In this document: positions 10,852-19,132 of the stretch, in pieces
How positions within the stretch are numbered: the stretch's first letter is position 1
How the letters are laid out: every line of letters begins with the position of its first letter
Assembly: GCF_003985125.1 (NCBI RefSeq)
Contig: NZ_ML133570.1
Span: 248,001-312,000, forward strand
Direction of reading: 5' to 3'
Length of the DNA: 64,000 bases
Source: Rhizobium phaseoli
GTDB lineage: Bacteria > Pseudomonadota > Alphaproteobacteria > Rhizobiales > Rhizobiaceae
Position numbers and translations under genes: made by a program
Notes under the pieces: generated by a model
Databases searched by the model: none
What the model was told of the DNA's origin: nothing
The model's input: the letters and a program-made list of their open reading frames with translations, nothing else

Positions 10852-12006
10852 CTACGCGGCCTGCTGCTTATCCCAGGAGGCTTCGACGCGGTTGCGGCCT
10901 TCGCGCTTCGAGCGGTAGAGCGCCTCATCCGCTCTGTGCATCAGGCTGTCAAAATCTCCACCGCTTACCCGCGTGGCGACCCCGATGCTCAGCGTCGGAA
11001 AGACGGCGAGATCCGGCCGCTGCATGACGGCAGCGGCGAAGTCGAGACGAATGCGTTCGGCAATCGCCATCGCATCTTCCCGTGATAGGTTTTTCAGCAC
11101 GGCCAGGAACTCATCCCCGCCTTGACGGGCGAGCAGATCCTGCGGGCGCATGATGCTCCTCGAAACGCTGGCGAAAAGTCGCAGGATCTCGTCGCCGGCC
11201 GCGTGACCATGCCTATCGTTCAGCTGCTTGAAGTGATCGATATCGATGATCAGCAGCGAGACAGGCTGGGAACCGAGAGCGGGCAGATGCTGGGCAAGGC
11301 CGCCGCGATTGAGCGCGCCTGTCAACGGATCGTGATGGGCGAGCTCGGTCAGCTGGTTTCGGCTGCGCTCGGCTGCCATCAGCACCATGGCCATGCTGCG
11401 AAGCATGATGAAAGCAACCGCCGATACCGCCATCCAGCTATGGACCACACTGCCGCCGAAGGGATCCGGCCCGCCGATCTCGCCGGTCGCCGCAAGTATG
11501 CTGCGCGCGGCAAAGATCACGGCTGTGCAGATGTAGAGAGCGACCAGCAGGGCCGCCGAATACAGCCTCTCGCGACGGACGATGCTGAACGCCTCCTTTG
11601 CGACGGCAAGATCGCAGAGGCAGCAAATAACGGAAACGTAGAGGAGCCTTGCCGAGACCGTGGTGGGATCGCTGACGATCAGAATGACAGGCACGCTGAC
11701 GAGGAGGACGGCCAGCCAGAAACAGCGCTGCCCGAGAACCCGTCCGGAAAAGACGCGCACGGCAAAGAACATCAGCATGTAGCCGGCGATGGTGACGACA
11801 TTGCCGCCGTCGATCGACACCGCGTAGGGAACGATATTGCGCAGCGCGACGAGAAAGGAACCGATGCCGATGAGGAGGTTGCTCAAGCCCCACCAGAGGG
11901 GCCACCTGTCGAAGCGGCCGGTCGCATAGGCTGCAAGCTGGAGAATCCCCAGCACGAAACAGCTCACGGCAACAATGAAATAGATCGTCCGGAGATCCAG
12001 CAGCAT
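10852..12006 (-). CDS. Membrane diguanylate cyclase (GGDEF)
   Basis: A 384-residue protein with about six hydrophobic segments in the first 215 residues, then a GGDEF domain. The active-site motif GGDEF is intact at 296-300, the metal-binding DIDHFKQLND is present, and RPQD at 287-290 lies five residues before GGDEF, the position of the inhibitory I-site. It is therefore likely an active, product-inhibited c-di-GMP synthase whose signal is read by the membrane part. The start at 12006 (MLLDLRTIYF) is preferred over an ATG 14 codons upstream that lacks any ribosome site, but GGGA at 8 bases is modest. An inverted repeat (12071-12086) lies upstream. Confidence 0.9.
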   Translation of the reverse strand: MLLDLRTIYFIVAVSCFVLGILQLAAYATGRFDRWPLWWGLSNLLIGIGSFLVALRNIVPYAVSIDGGNVVTIAGYMLMFFAVRVFSGRVLGQRCFWLAVLLVSVPVILIVSDPTTVSARLLYVSVICCLCDLAVAKEAFSIVRRERLYSAALLVALYICTAVIFAARSILAATGEIGGPDPFGGSVVHSWMAVSAVAFIMLRSMAMVLMAAERSRNQLTELAHHDPLTGALNRGGLAQHLPALGSQPVSLLIIDIDHFKQLNDRHGHAAGDEILRLFASVSRSIMRPQDLLARQGGDEFLAVLKNLSREDAMAIAERIRLDFAAAVMQRPDLAVFPTLSIGVATRVSGGDFDSLMHRADEALYRSKREGRNRVEASWDKQQAA

Positions 12007-12070
12007 GACGCATTCCCGAGGTTCTGGCAGCGAACCTACAGCAAGCATTTTGCGGTTTGATTGGAGGCTT

Positions 12071-12086
12071 CGTTAAAAGTTTAACG
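12071..12086. promoter_or_regulatory. Inverted repeat upstream of the GGDEF gene
   Basis: CGTTAAA and TTTAACG are separated by two bases, forming a 16-bp operator-like palindrome 65 bases upstream of the chosen start. The rest of the 12087-12260 gap shows no gene. Confidence 0.35.
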
Positions 12087-12260
12087 ATCCCGATTTTTCA
12101 AGGCGCCCTTTGTCAGGCGGCGCGCACGGCGCCGATAATATCTTGCTGAAAGAAAATCCGCGCCGCAACCACGGCGGCCCGCCTGCCTTCATGGTCAAGT
12201 GGCGCGGACATTGCCGGCCGAGGGAAGGACCTCAACCCCAGCCGACTGGTTGCGCCGACC

Positions 12261-12851
12261 TTAGGCGGCGCGGCGAACCGGCGCGCTGGCCAGCATGCGC
12301 CCTGAGGGGACGATCATGCCGGCCGCACCGTCAAGCCAGCCTTCCGTAAGCTCCAGCGCAAGAAAGCGCGAGCGTTCGAACGGACCCGGCATGACGAGAT
12401 GGCGAGCCTTTTCGGCAAAGAAGCCGAAACGCTCGTAATAGGCTGCATCGCCGACGAGCAGGACGGCACCATGCCCGCGATTCTTCGCTTCGAGAATCGC
12501 TGCCCGCATCAGCGCCGCGCCGATGCCCTTGCCGCCGTGACGGGAATCGACGGCGAGCGGACCGAGCAGCAGCGCATTGATCGGCGTGCCTTCATCGTTG
12601 ACGCCGGCCTCGATGTTCCAGAGCCGCACAGAGCCGATGACATGACCATCGCGATCACGCGCGACGAGCGCGAGGCCCTCGGCCGGAACACGGTTGCGGC
12701 GGATCTTCTCCGATGACTTCTTGCGGCGGTCCGGCCCCATGACACGGTCGAGCAGGTTTTCGCGGGCAACCACGTCCGACGGATTTTCGGCGTCGATGGT
12801 GAAAATGGAAGGCGCAAAGAATGCGCGGACAGAATCAAGAACAGCGGCCAT
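12261..12851 (-). CDS. GNAT-family N-acetyltransferase (YhbS-like)
   Basis: A 196-residue acetyltransferase. The CoA-binding segment LAVDSRHGGKGIGAALMRAA and the later VGDAAYYERFGF are characteristic of the YhbS-type subgroup. The N-terminal segment (RENLLDRVMGPDRRKKSSEK) also fits that subgroup. GGGAGG five bases before ATG at 12851 supports the start. It follows the decarboxylase gene on the same strand after 94 bases containing a terminator-like hairpin, so co-transcription is possible but not sure. Substrate unknown. Confidence 0.88.
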   Translation of the reverse strand: MAAVLDSVRAFFAPSIFTIDAENPSDVVARENLLDRVMGPDRRKKSSEKIRRNRVPAEGLALVARDRDGHVIGSVRLWNIEAGVNDEGTPINALLLGPLAVDSRHGGKGIGAALMRAAILEAKNRGHGAVLLVGDAAYYERFGFFAEKARHLVMPGPFERSRFLALELTEGWLDGAAGMIVPSGRMLASAPVRRAA

Positions 12852-12908
12852 CTTGGCCTCCCGTACCCAATACCGTTATCAGCGGCGATGAAGGAAAATT
12901 GTGAAGTT

Positions 12909-12935
12909 GCCGCCCCGGCTGGTTACGGGGCCGGC
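12909..12935 (-). terminator. Stem-loop after the decarboxylase gene
   Basis: On the minus strand a nine-pair GC stem with one bulged G closes an eight-base loop 10 bases past the stop. Only a weak U-rich tract follows, so it may be a partial terminator or processing site. Confidence 0.5.
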
Positions 12936-12945
12936 GGAAACGACC

Positions 12946-14079
12946 TTAGATGACGTAGGCCTTCAGCGGCTCGAAACCGTTGAACGCGACCGCCGAATAG
13001 GTCGTCGTATAGGCGCCGGTGCCTTCGATCAGAACCTCGTCACCGATCGAAAGGGAGATCGGCAGCGGATAAAGGTTCTTCTCGTAGAGCACGTCGGCCG
13101 AATCGCAGGTCGGGCCGGCGATGACGCAGGGCTCCATTTCGTCGCCGTCATGCTCCGTGCGGATCGGATAGCGGATGGCTTCGTCCATCGTTTCGGCGAG
13201 ACCGCCGAACTTGCCGATGTCGAGGAAGACCCAGCGGGCGTCGTCATTGTCCGACTTCTTCGAAATCAGCACGACCTCAGCCTTGATGACGCCGGCATTG
13301 CCGACCATGCCGCGGCCCGGCTCGATGATCGTCTGCGGGATCTGGTTGCCGAAATGCGTGCGCAGCGCCTGGTAGATCGACTTGCCGTAAGCTTCTGCGG
13401 ACGGAACGTCGCGCAGATACTTGGTCGGGAAGCCGCCGCCCATGTTGACCATCTGCAGGTGGATGCCCTGCTTGGCAAGCGAGACGAAGACGCGCTTGGC
13501 GTCGGCGAGTGCGGAATCCCAGGCATCGACCTTGGTCATCTGCGAACCGACATGGAACGAGACGCCGTAGGACTGCAGGCCGAGCTGATGGGCGTAGACG
13601 AGAACGTCGACGGCCATCTGCGGAACGCAGCCGAACTTGCGCGACAGCGGCCATTCAGCGCCTTCGCCATCGGTCAGCACGCGGCAGAAGACGCGGGCGC
13701 CGGGAGCGGCACGCGAGATCTTCTCGACTTCCTCGTGGCTGTCGACGGCAAAGAGGCTGACGCCGAGCGCATGGGCGCGGGCAATGTCGCGTTCCTTCTT
13801 GATCGTGTTGCCGAAGGAGATGCGGGCAGCGGTCGCACCGGCTTCGAGCGCCATCTCGATTTCGGCAACGGATGCGCAATCGAAATTGGAGCCGAGACCT
13901 GCGAGCAGCTTCAGCACTTCAGGAGCCGGGTTTGCCTTGACGGCGTAGTAGATGGCGCTGTCCGGCATGGCATGACGGAAGGCGTGGAAATTGTCGCGAA
14001 CGACGTCGAGGTCAACCACGAGGCAGGGACCGTCGGGACGTCGGGTTGCGAGAAAGTCGCGGATGCGCTGGGTGGTCAT
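12946..14079 (-). CDS. speF: Ornithine/lysine decarboxylase, fold III PLP enzyme
   Basis: A 377-residue alanine-racemase-fold (group IV) decarboxylase that makes putrescine from ornithine, with some homologues also accepting lysine. The PLP lysine is K48 in YYAVKANPAP; the phosphate-binding GGGFPTKY and EPGRGMVG blocks and the active-site cysteine C325 in GPTCDSAD are all present. The start at 14079 is supported by GAGGGAA four bases upstream and by the family N-terminus. Alphaproteobacterial genes of this family carry a conserved leader RNA called speF, and the 5' region here is long and folded (see the entry at 14080). The symbol follows that usage; odc is also used. Confidence 0.93.
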   Translation of the reverse strand: MTTQRIRDFLATRRPDGPCLVVDLDVVRDNFHAFRHAMPDSAIYYAVKANPAPEVLKLLAGLGSNFDCASVAEIEMALEAGATAARISFGNTIKKERDIARAHALGVSLFAVDSHEEVEKISRAAPGARVFCRVLTDGEGAEWPLSRKFGCVPQMAVDVLVYAHQLGLQSYGVSFHVGSQMTKVDAWDSALADAKRVFVSLAKQGIHLQMVNMGGGFPTKYLRDVPSAEAYGKSIYQALRTHFGNQIPQTIIEPGRGMVGNAGVIKAEVVLISKKSDNDDARWVFLDIGKFGGLAETMDEAIRYPIRTEHDGDEMEPCVIAGPTCDSADVLYEKNLYPLPISLSIGDEVLIEGTGAYTTTYSAVAFNGFEPLKAYVI

Positions 14080-14400
14080 ATCGTTCCCTCTTCCAATTCC
14101 AGAGCTCCGGCATGAACCGGAGGACAAAGGGCATACGAGAACTCGCATTGGAACCAGCCGGTGGAGACCCCGGAACCATAGCAAGCGCTCGATGCGCGGA
14201 TAGTGAACCAACGCCGCGGACGCGGTGTAAGTTCGGCTTTGTCTGCCATGGATTGGAGGGAGAATCCCAACCGCACTTCCGGCAATGATGGTGTGCCTCT
14301 TCAGTAACCCCCGCTGATGGAAAGCAGGGAGAGAACAAAAAGGCCCGCACCGTCGTTGCTTCAGGCGTCCTCGCATTTTCCGGTTGGCCGGAATAGCGAC
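14080..14400 (-). promoter_or_regulatory. Structured 5' leader of the ornithine decarboxylase gene (candidate speF RNA motif)
   Basis: The region upstream of the decarboxylase has no convincing gene but clear RNA structure in the sense direction. TTCCAAT (14153-14147) can pair with ATTGGAA (14097-14091), directly before the ribosome site GAGGGAA. Inside that domain is a perfect hairpin CTCCGG-TTCATG-CCGGAG (14122-14105). Further 5' there are more GC-rich helices. The speF motif described in alphaproteobacteria occupies this position upstream of this enzyme family; I infer identity from position and structure, not from an alignment. Confidence 0.5.
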
Positions 14401-14607
14401 TGGAGGGGTTAATTCCAGGTACCTTACCGATTTCCTCACCAATTCGAGGGTTCGGCGGACACCCATGGGCACGTGCGACTTTGGGCTGAGGTGGAAATAA
14501 GAATATTCGCCTTCACAATCAAGCGTTTTTTTGATCTTGGGGTCAAAAAAATAATTGAACAGGTCGGGCCAATTTGTTCAACGTTTCGAAACAGCTTGGA
14601 AAGCGCA
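14401..14607. other. Intergenic promoter region between decarboxylase and LysR genes
   Basis: No coding potential is visible here. The right half is AT-rich compared with the surroundings and carries the inverted repeat at 14526-14551 and a GAATATTC palindrome (about 14510). It presumably holds the divergent promoters. Confidence 0.5.
14526..14551. promoter_or_regulatory. 26-bp inverted repeat upstream of lysR
   Basis: TTTTTTTGA and TCAAAAAAA flank an eight-base centre (TCTTGGGG). The repeat ends 56 bases before the LysR ATG and could be its operator. Confidence 0.45.
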
Positions 14608-15501
14608 ATGGACACTCTGACCCGCATACGTGCCTTCATCGACGTCGTCGAGGCCGAAGGCTTTTCCGCCGCCGCACGGCGCACCGGCCGCTCGAAAGCG
14701 CTGCTGTCCAAATATGTGCGCGAACTGGAAGACGAGCTCGGCGCTCTGCTGCTCAACCGCACCACCCGGCAGTTCTCCATGACCGAAGCCGGCCACACCT
14801 ATTACCGCAGCGCGTCCGATATTCTGAAAGAGATCGACAACCTTGCCGATCTCGTGCGTGAAAACAACGCCCAGCTGAAGGGACGGCTGCGCATCTCCGT
14901 CCCCCGCACCTTCGTCGACGCCGACGTCGGCCAGTCTCTGATCGATTTTGCCGCCGAGAACCCGGATCTTTCGCTGGAGATCGCTGCCGATGACCGATTC
15001 GTCGACCTGATCGAAGAAGGCTTCGACGTGGCGATCCGCATTTCCAAGCTCGAAGATTCCGGCATGATCGCCCGCAAGATCTCCGATTTTCGCGTCCATC
15101 TCTGCGCCACCCCGGATTTTATCGAGCACCATCCCGAACTCGAGCATCCGAGCGACATTTCCAACGTCCCCTTCATCGTCGATACCAATTCGCGCACCCA
15201 AGGCAGCATTCGCTTCTACAACCCTGATAACACAACCTTCGCCGTCGCCGTCTCCGGGCCGATAGAAGTCAACAGCCCGCATGCGACATTGCGCGCCGCC
15301 CTCGCGGGCATCGGCATCGCCCTCATTCCCGATTTCATCGCCCGCAAACCGATCGAGAGCGGCGAACTGCTGACGCTGTTTAACGACTACATCCCGACCG
15401 ACCGCGGCATCTATGCCGTCTACCCGCACCGGCGCTACCTGCCGGCCAAGGTGAGGATTTTCGTCGACTACCTGCACAACTGGTTCAGGAAGCATCCGTG
15501 A
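14608..15501 (+). CDS. LysR-family transcriptional regulator
   Basis: A 297-residue LysR protein: N-terminal winged helix (MDTLTRIRAFIDVVEAEGFS, AARRTGRSKALLSKYVRELE), linker helix, and a two-lobed effector domain from about residue 88 (LKGRLRISVPRTF). The sequence resembles the CrgA/AaeR-type LysR subgroup that begins MDxLxxIxxFxxVVE. ATG at 14608 is chosen by homology; GGAAAG lies upstream, while an in-frame extension upstream is AT-rich and non-coding in character. The neighbouring divergent gene is the decarboxylase, about 530 bases away, so a regulatory link is possible but not indicated. Confidence 0.92.
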   Translation: MDTLTRIRAFIDVVEAEGFSAAARRTGRSKALLSKYVRELEDELGALLLNRTTRQFSMTEAGHTYYRSASDILKEIDNLADLVRENNAQLKGRLRISVPRTFVDADVGQSLIDFAAENPDLSLEIAADDRFVDLIEEGFDVAIRISKLEDSGMIARKISDFRVHLCATPDFIEHHPELEHPSDISNVPFIVDTNSRTQGSIRFYNPDNTTFAVAVSGPIEVNSPHATLRAALAGIGIALIPDFIARKPIESGELLTLFNDYIPTDRGIYAVYPHRRYLPAKVRIFVDYLHNWFRKHP

Positions 15502-15624
15502 GACTGCATCGAAAGACCCGCCCGAGCACGGGTGATGCCGGGCACGTTCGGCCGGCAAGCCTGTCCCAATTCCGTCCCAATTTCTGGCAAGAACTCAGCT
15601 CGAGCGAATAAGGCAGCGGGACGC

Positions 15625-16266
15625 ATGAACAGATCCATACCATTGATGACCGCGCTACTTTCGCTGACGCCGGCCGCCGCCTTTGCGCATCCGCATATCT
15701 TCGTGGAGGCGCGGCTCGAAGTCGTGGCCGGCGATGACGGCAGCATCGAGGAACTGCGTAATGTCTGGCGCTTCGACGAGGTCTTCTCCTCCTCGGTCGT
15801 CATGGATTTCGACAAGAACACCGATCTGAAGCTGGAGCCGAACGAACTCGCGCAGGTCGGCAAAACGGTGAAGCAATCGCTTGCCGACTACGACTACTAC
15901 ATGAACCTGACGGTCAACGGGAAGAACATCACCGTCCAGCAGCCTGACATCATCCATGTCGACTACAAGAACGGCCAGCTGCTGATGTTCTTCGCAGTCA
16001 AGCCGGCGGAGAAGATGCCGCTGAAAGGCAGGCTCACTTTCGGCGTCTACGACCCGACGCTCTATACGTCGATCGACTTTCCGACAGACAACGAACTCGC
16101 CACGGTCGGCGACGGCTTCAAGGCCTGCAAACATCAGGTGGTAAGGCCCGATGCCGACGAGGTAATCTCGCAAAACAAGCAGTCGCTGACCGACGCATTC
16201 TTCAACGACCCCACCGGCACCAACATGTCCAAACTCTTCGCCACCCGGCTGGAGATCACATGCTGA
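15625..16266 (+). CDS. DUF1007 periplasmic metal-associated protein
   Basis: A 213-residue secreted protein of the DUF1007 family. The signal peptide MNRSIPLMTALLSLTPAAAF ends so that the mature chain would begin near HPHIFVEARLE, exposing a conserved His-Pro-His at the N-terminus that could bind metal. Family members are nearly always next to NicO-type nickel/cobalt permeases, as here. The stop overlaps the next gene's start by seven bases, indicating translational coupling. The start at 15625 has GCGGG upstream. The role (metal binding or delivery in the periplasm) is inferred from context. Confidence 0.88.
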   Translation: MNRSIPLMTALLSLTPAAAFAHPHIFVEARLEVVAGDDGSIEELRNVWRFDEVFSSSVVMDFDKNTDLKLEPNELAQVGKTVKQSLADYDYYMNLTVNGKNITVQQPDIIHVDYKNGQLLMFFAVKPAEKMPLKGRLTFGVYDPTLYTSIDFPTDNELATVGDGFKACKHQVVRPDADEVISQNKQSLTDAFFNDPTGTNMSKLFATRLEITC

Positions 16267-17336
16267 CAAAACGCCCGTGCTTCGTCCTTTCCGCAGCACT
16301 CCTTGCGCTGGTGACGGCGGCAAGCCTCGCCCATGCGCAATCGCCGCTCGGCATCGGCACGGCGGAACCAAGCTTTCAACCGACCGGCGGGCCGTTCGCA
16401 CCGCTTTTGCTCTATGTGAATTATGAGCAGCAGGCCTTCTACCGCGCGCTGACCGATGCGTTGAAGGGCATGCGTCAGGATCCGTGGCAACTGACGTCGC
16501 TGATCGGCCTTTCCTTTGCCTACGGTGTCTTCCATGCCGCCGGCCCCGGCCACGGCAAGGCGGTCATCTCCTCCTATATGATCGCCAACGAGGTCGAGCT
16601 GAAGCGCGGCGTGGTGATTTCCTTCATTTCGGCGTTCATTCAGGGCGTCGTCGCCGTGGGGCTGGTCGGCGGTGCCTGGCTGGTGCTGCGCGGCACCGGC
16701 ATCACGCTGACAGCCGCGACCCATGCAATGGAAATCGCAAGCTTCGTCATGGTTATCCTCTTCGGCGGTTGGCTGCTGTTTCGCAAACTGCGCTCGATGG
16801 TGGGCAATTTGCCGCGTCGCCGGCTGATGGCGACATCCGCCGGTCCGGTCAGCATGATGCTCGACTGGAAGGACAATGCCGCCGAACGCCAGGCCTATGC
16901 CTTCAACGGCAGGGCGCAGGCCGTCGGCGCCGGCCACACCTTCGTTCCCGGCATGGTCTGCGAGACCTGCGGCAATGCCCATGTGCCGGACCCGGCCCTG
17001 CTCGCCGGCGACAAGTTCAGCGTCCGCGAGGCCTGGTCGGCGATCGTTGCCGTCGGCCTTCGGCCCTGCTCCGGCGCGCTTCTGGTCATGACCTTCTCGC
17101 TGCTGAACGGGCTCTATCTCGGCGGCATGCTGTCGGTCGCGGCCATGTCGCTCGGCACCGCAATCACCGTTTCCGTCCTTGCCACGCTCGCCGTCACCGC
17201 CAAGGGGGCTGCCGTCCGCCTCTCCGGGCGCGGCTCGACCGCCTCGATCTGGATCGGCAACGCCATCGAAATCCTCGGCGCCCTGCTCGTCATCCTGATG
17301 GGCGCCCTGCTGCTCGGGGCATCGCTGCAGGGGTAG
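16260..17336 (+). CDS. NicO-family nickel/cobalt transporter
   Basis: A 358-residue permease of the NicO/RcnA family with an N-terminal signal-like helix and about six further membrane helices. The family motif HAAGPGHGK is at 92-100 and a second conserved block is GLRPCSGALLV. The large loop between them contains CETCGNAH (C234, C237, H241), a likely metal-binding Cx2Cx3H. Members move Ni2+ or Co2+ across the inner membrane, either exporting like RcnA or importing; direction cannot be read here. It overlaps the DUF1007 gene by seven bases, and the pair is probably one functional unit. No cobalamin or nickel riboswitch is visible upstream. Confidence 0.9.
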   Translation: MLTKRPCFVLSAALLALVTAASLAHAQSPLGIGTAEPSFQPTGGPFAPLLLYVNYEQQAFYRALTDALKGMRQDPWQLTSLIGLSFAYGVFHAAGPGHGKAVISSYMIANEVELKRGVVISFISAFIQGVVAVGLVGGAWLVLRGTGITLTAATHAMEIASFVMVILFGGWLLFRKLRSMVGNLPRRRLMATSAGPVSMMLDWKDNAAERQAYAFNGRAQAVGAGHTFVPGMVCETCGNAHVPDPALLAGDKFSVREAWSAIVAVGLRPCSGALLVMTFSLLNGLYLGGMLSVAAMSLGTAITVSVLATLAVTAKGAAVRLSGRGSTASIWIGNAIEILGALLVILMGALLLGASLQG

Positions 17337-17350
17337 AGAGACCTCCGTGT

Positions 17351-17560
17351 CTAATGCTTCCCTTTGCTGCGCTGGTAGCGCGCCCTGAGCCAGAAGATCG
17401 CGAAAAACGCCATGATCAGGCAGACGCCGACAGCGATCCCCAGCACCGGCGAGAAATTGCCGATCCATAAGACGATGGTCGGCAGAAAATAAATGACGAG
17501 GCCGGCGCCGATCAGAATGATGGCGGCGGCGATCGCCTGCGAGCGGCTCTCAGGGCTCAC
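17351..17560 (-). CDS. Small two-helix membrane protein, function unknown
   Basis: A 69-residue protein with two hydrophobic helices (AIAAAIILIGAGLVIYFLP and LGIAVGVCLIMAFFAIFWL) and a basic tail (RARYQRSKGKH). Its GTG start overlaps the TGA stop of the upstream acetyltransferase gene by four bases, a strong sign that it is translated and co-expressed. I do not recognise a family. Confidence 0.75.
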   Translation of the reverse strand: MSPESRSQAIAAAIILIGAGLVIYFLPTIVLWIGNFSPVLGIAVGVCLIMAFFAIFWLRARYQRSKGKH

Positions 17561-18252
17561 GCTAGCCTTTCCTTTTCCAGATTGGCGCGAATATCCTGCA
17601 GGCGCCGGATCTGGTTGCCGGCGGCGTCGAAATTCTCCGGCGAAAGCCAGGCTTCAAAGGCATCGTTGATCAGCGGCCACTCGGCATCGATCATCGAAAA
17701 CCAGGCAGTGTCGCGGTTGCGGTGCTTGGAGATCATGTGCTGGCGGAAGACGCCTTCGAAGCTGAAGCCGTAACGGGCGGCCGTCGTCTTGCTCGCCTCG
17801 TTGTTATTGTCGCATTTCCATTCGTAGCGCCGGTAGCCGAGATCTTCGAAGACGTGCTTGGCCATCAGGTAATGCGCCTCGGTGGAAAGCGGTGAGCGCT
17901 TCATGTCGGCGCCATGCGCCACCCCGCCGATCTCGACCACACCATTTGCCGGGTCGGCCCGCATATAGTTCGCCATGCCGACAATCTTGCCGGTGGCGTT
18001 GTCACGGAAGATATGGGTGAGCCAGCCGGACTTGGTGTAGACGGATTCCAGCCAATTGGCGAAATCCTCAATGCCGGAAAAATCGTCCTGCGCGAAATAA
18101 AGCAGCAGCGGGTTGATACCCATGCCGCCAAGCCCCTCCCACAGCGCTTCAAGATGCTCCGCGCGTCGATAAGGCTCGACGGTGACGAAGCGGCCCCTCA
18201 GCGTCACCGGCTTCGGCGCCGGGCAGCCCTTAAAATTTGCAAGATCGCGCAT
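17557..18252 (-). CDS. GNAT acetyltransferase, RimJ/RimL-like
   Basis: A 231-residue acetyltransferase of the RimL-type group. Diagnostic segments are VEIGGVAHGADMKRSPLSTE, LGYRRYEWKCDNNNEASK and AARYGFSFEGVFRQHM, the last being the usual C-terminal GNAT block. GGGAG five bases before ATG at 18252 fixes the start; the upstream extension lacks family similarity. It is translationally coupled to the small membrane protein downstream. RimL relatives acetylate ribosomal proteins or small amines; the target here is unknown. Confidence 0.9.
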   Translation of the reverse strand: MRDLANFKGCPAPKPVTLRGRFVTVEPYRRAEHLEALWEGLGGMGINPLLLYFAQDDFSGIEDFANWLESVYTKSGWLTHIFRDNATGKIVGMANYMRADPANGVVEIGGVAHGADMKRSPLSTEAHYLMAKHVFEDLGYRRYEWKCDNNNEASKTTAARYGFSFEGVFRQHMISKHRNRDTAWFSMIDAEWPLINDAFEAWLSPENFDAAGNQIRRLQDIRANLEKERLA

Positions 18253-18316
18253 GTTCACTCCCGTGTTCTGAGGAGTGGATAGGCCAGCCGCCCGACAAAG
18301 GCAACCGGCCGAGATG

Positions 18317-19036
18317 TTACTGTGACAAGGTGGTCTTGGCGGACGAGACCGTCGCCTCGATATGGTCGACCAGCTGATCGGCAAGGCCGAGCCGGCCGGC
18401 GAGCAGATCGAGATAACCACGCTCGGCGCGCGAATTCGGATCGATGGTGAGCCGCGAGGCAGTATAGAGCTCGACACGCTGTTCTTCCGTCACCGCCGCG
18501 GCGACGAGCGCATCGATATCGGTCGGCGACGCGAGTTCGCGCTCGATGAAGGCGGCAGCCTCGCCGCTGACGTCGGCGGCTTTGATCTTGTCCATGATGA
18601 GGGCGCGCTCGGCATCGTCAATATGGCCGTCAGCTTTGGCGGCGGCGATCATCGCACGGATCAGCACCAGCACGAATTCGTTGCTGCCGGCCGGCGACGC
18701 CGGCCCGAAACCGGATTCGGCCGGCGGTGGCAGGAGAACCGGATTGTTCGCCGAGGGCGCATCCGAGGGAGCCGCAGGCGCCTGTCCCGCCTGATAATTC
18801 TTGTAAGCCTGGTAGCCGAGGCCGGCAATGGCGGCAAGACCACCGATCGCCAGTGCATTGCCGGCGATGCTGCGACCGGTCTTGGTGCCAAGAAGCACGG
18901 CTGCGATCGCGCCGGTCTTCATTGGATTGTTCTTTGCCGTCTGCACGGCCTCGTCTGCCCTGTCGCGGACCGAACCGCCCAGACCCGGCACCTGCGAACC
19001 CAAGAATTGGTCGAGAAGCTTCTTTGCGTCGAACAT
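18317..19036 (-). CDS. DUF533 / TerB-like protein
   Basis: A 239-residue protein of the DUF533 (YebE) family. The N-terminal third is a helix followed by a glycine/alanine-rich hydrophobic region (TGRSIAGNALAIGGLAAIAG). A Pro/Ala-rich linker follows, then a C-terminal TerB-like helical domain (IRAMIAAAKADGHIDDAERA) with the acidic motif typical of the fold. Function is unknown; YebE is linked to envelope stress in E. coli. It lies between two unrelated genes on the same strand with about 64 bases to the next. Confidence 0.85.
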   Translation of the reverse strand: MFDAKKLLDQFLGSQVPGLGGSVRDRADEAVQTAKNNPMKTGAIAAVLLGTKTGRSIAGNALAIGGLAAIAGLGYQAYKNYQAGQAPAAPSDAPSANNPVLLPPPAESGFGPASPAGSNEFVLVLIRAMIAAAKADGHIDDAERALIMDKIKAADVSGEAAAFIERELASPTDIDALVAAAVTEEQRVELYTASRLTIDPNSRAERGYLDLLAGRLGLADQLVDHIEATVSSAKTTLSQ

Positions 19037-19099
19037 TCCTCGTCATCTCCCTGTTGAGGCTGGAGGAGAACATAGGTTTGCGACGGCTGAAATACAAAT

Positions 19100-19126
19100 A
19101 CGGGAGCGGGCTCGACCCGCTCCCGT
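19100..19126 (-). terminator. Intrinsic terminator of eda
   Basis: A perfect 11-bp stem (ACGGGAGCGGG / CCCGCTCCCGT) with a five-base loop lies seven bases beyond the eda stop. A T-rich segment follows on the minus strand. Confidence 0.75.
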
Positions 19127-19132
19127 CGAAAC

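Noticed and set aside
12110..12349. 79-residue open frame in the GGDEF-GNAT gap
   Set aside because: It runs into the antisense of the acetyltransferase gene, has no ribosome site and has Arg/Gly/Pro-rich shadow composition.
15502..15624. Search for a cobalamin or nickel riboswitch before the DUF1007-NicO pair
   Set aside because: The gap is only 123 bases and shows none of the expected conserved boxes.
16134..17468. 444-residue open frame opposite the NicO permease gene
   Set aside because: Antisense artefact with Gln/His/Gly-rich composition; the plus-strand gene has conserved motifs.
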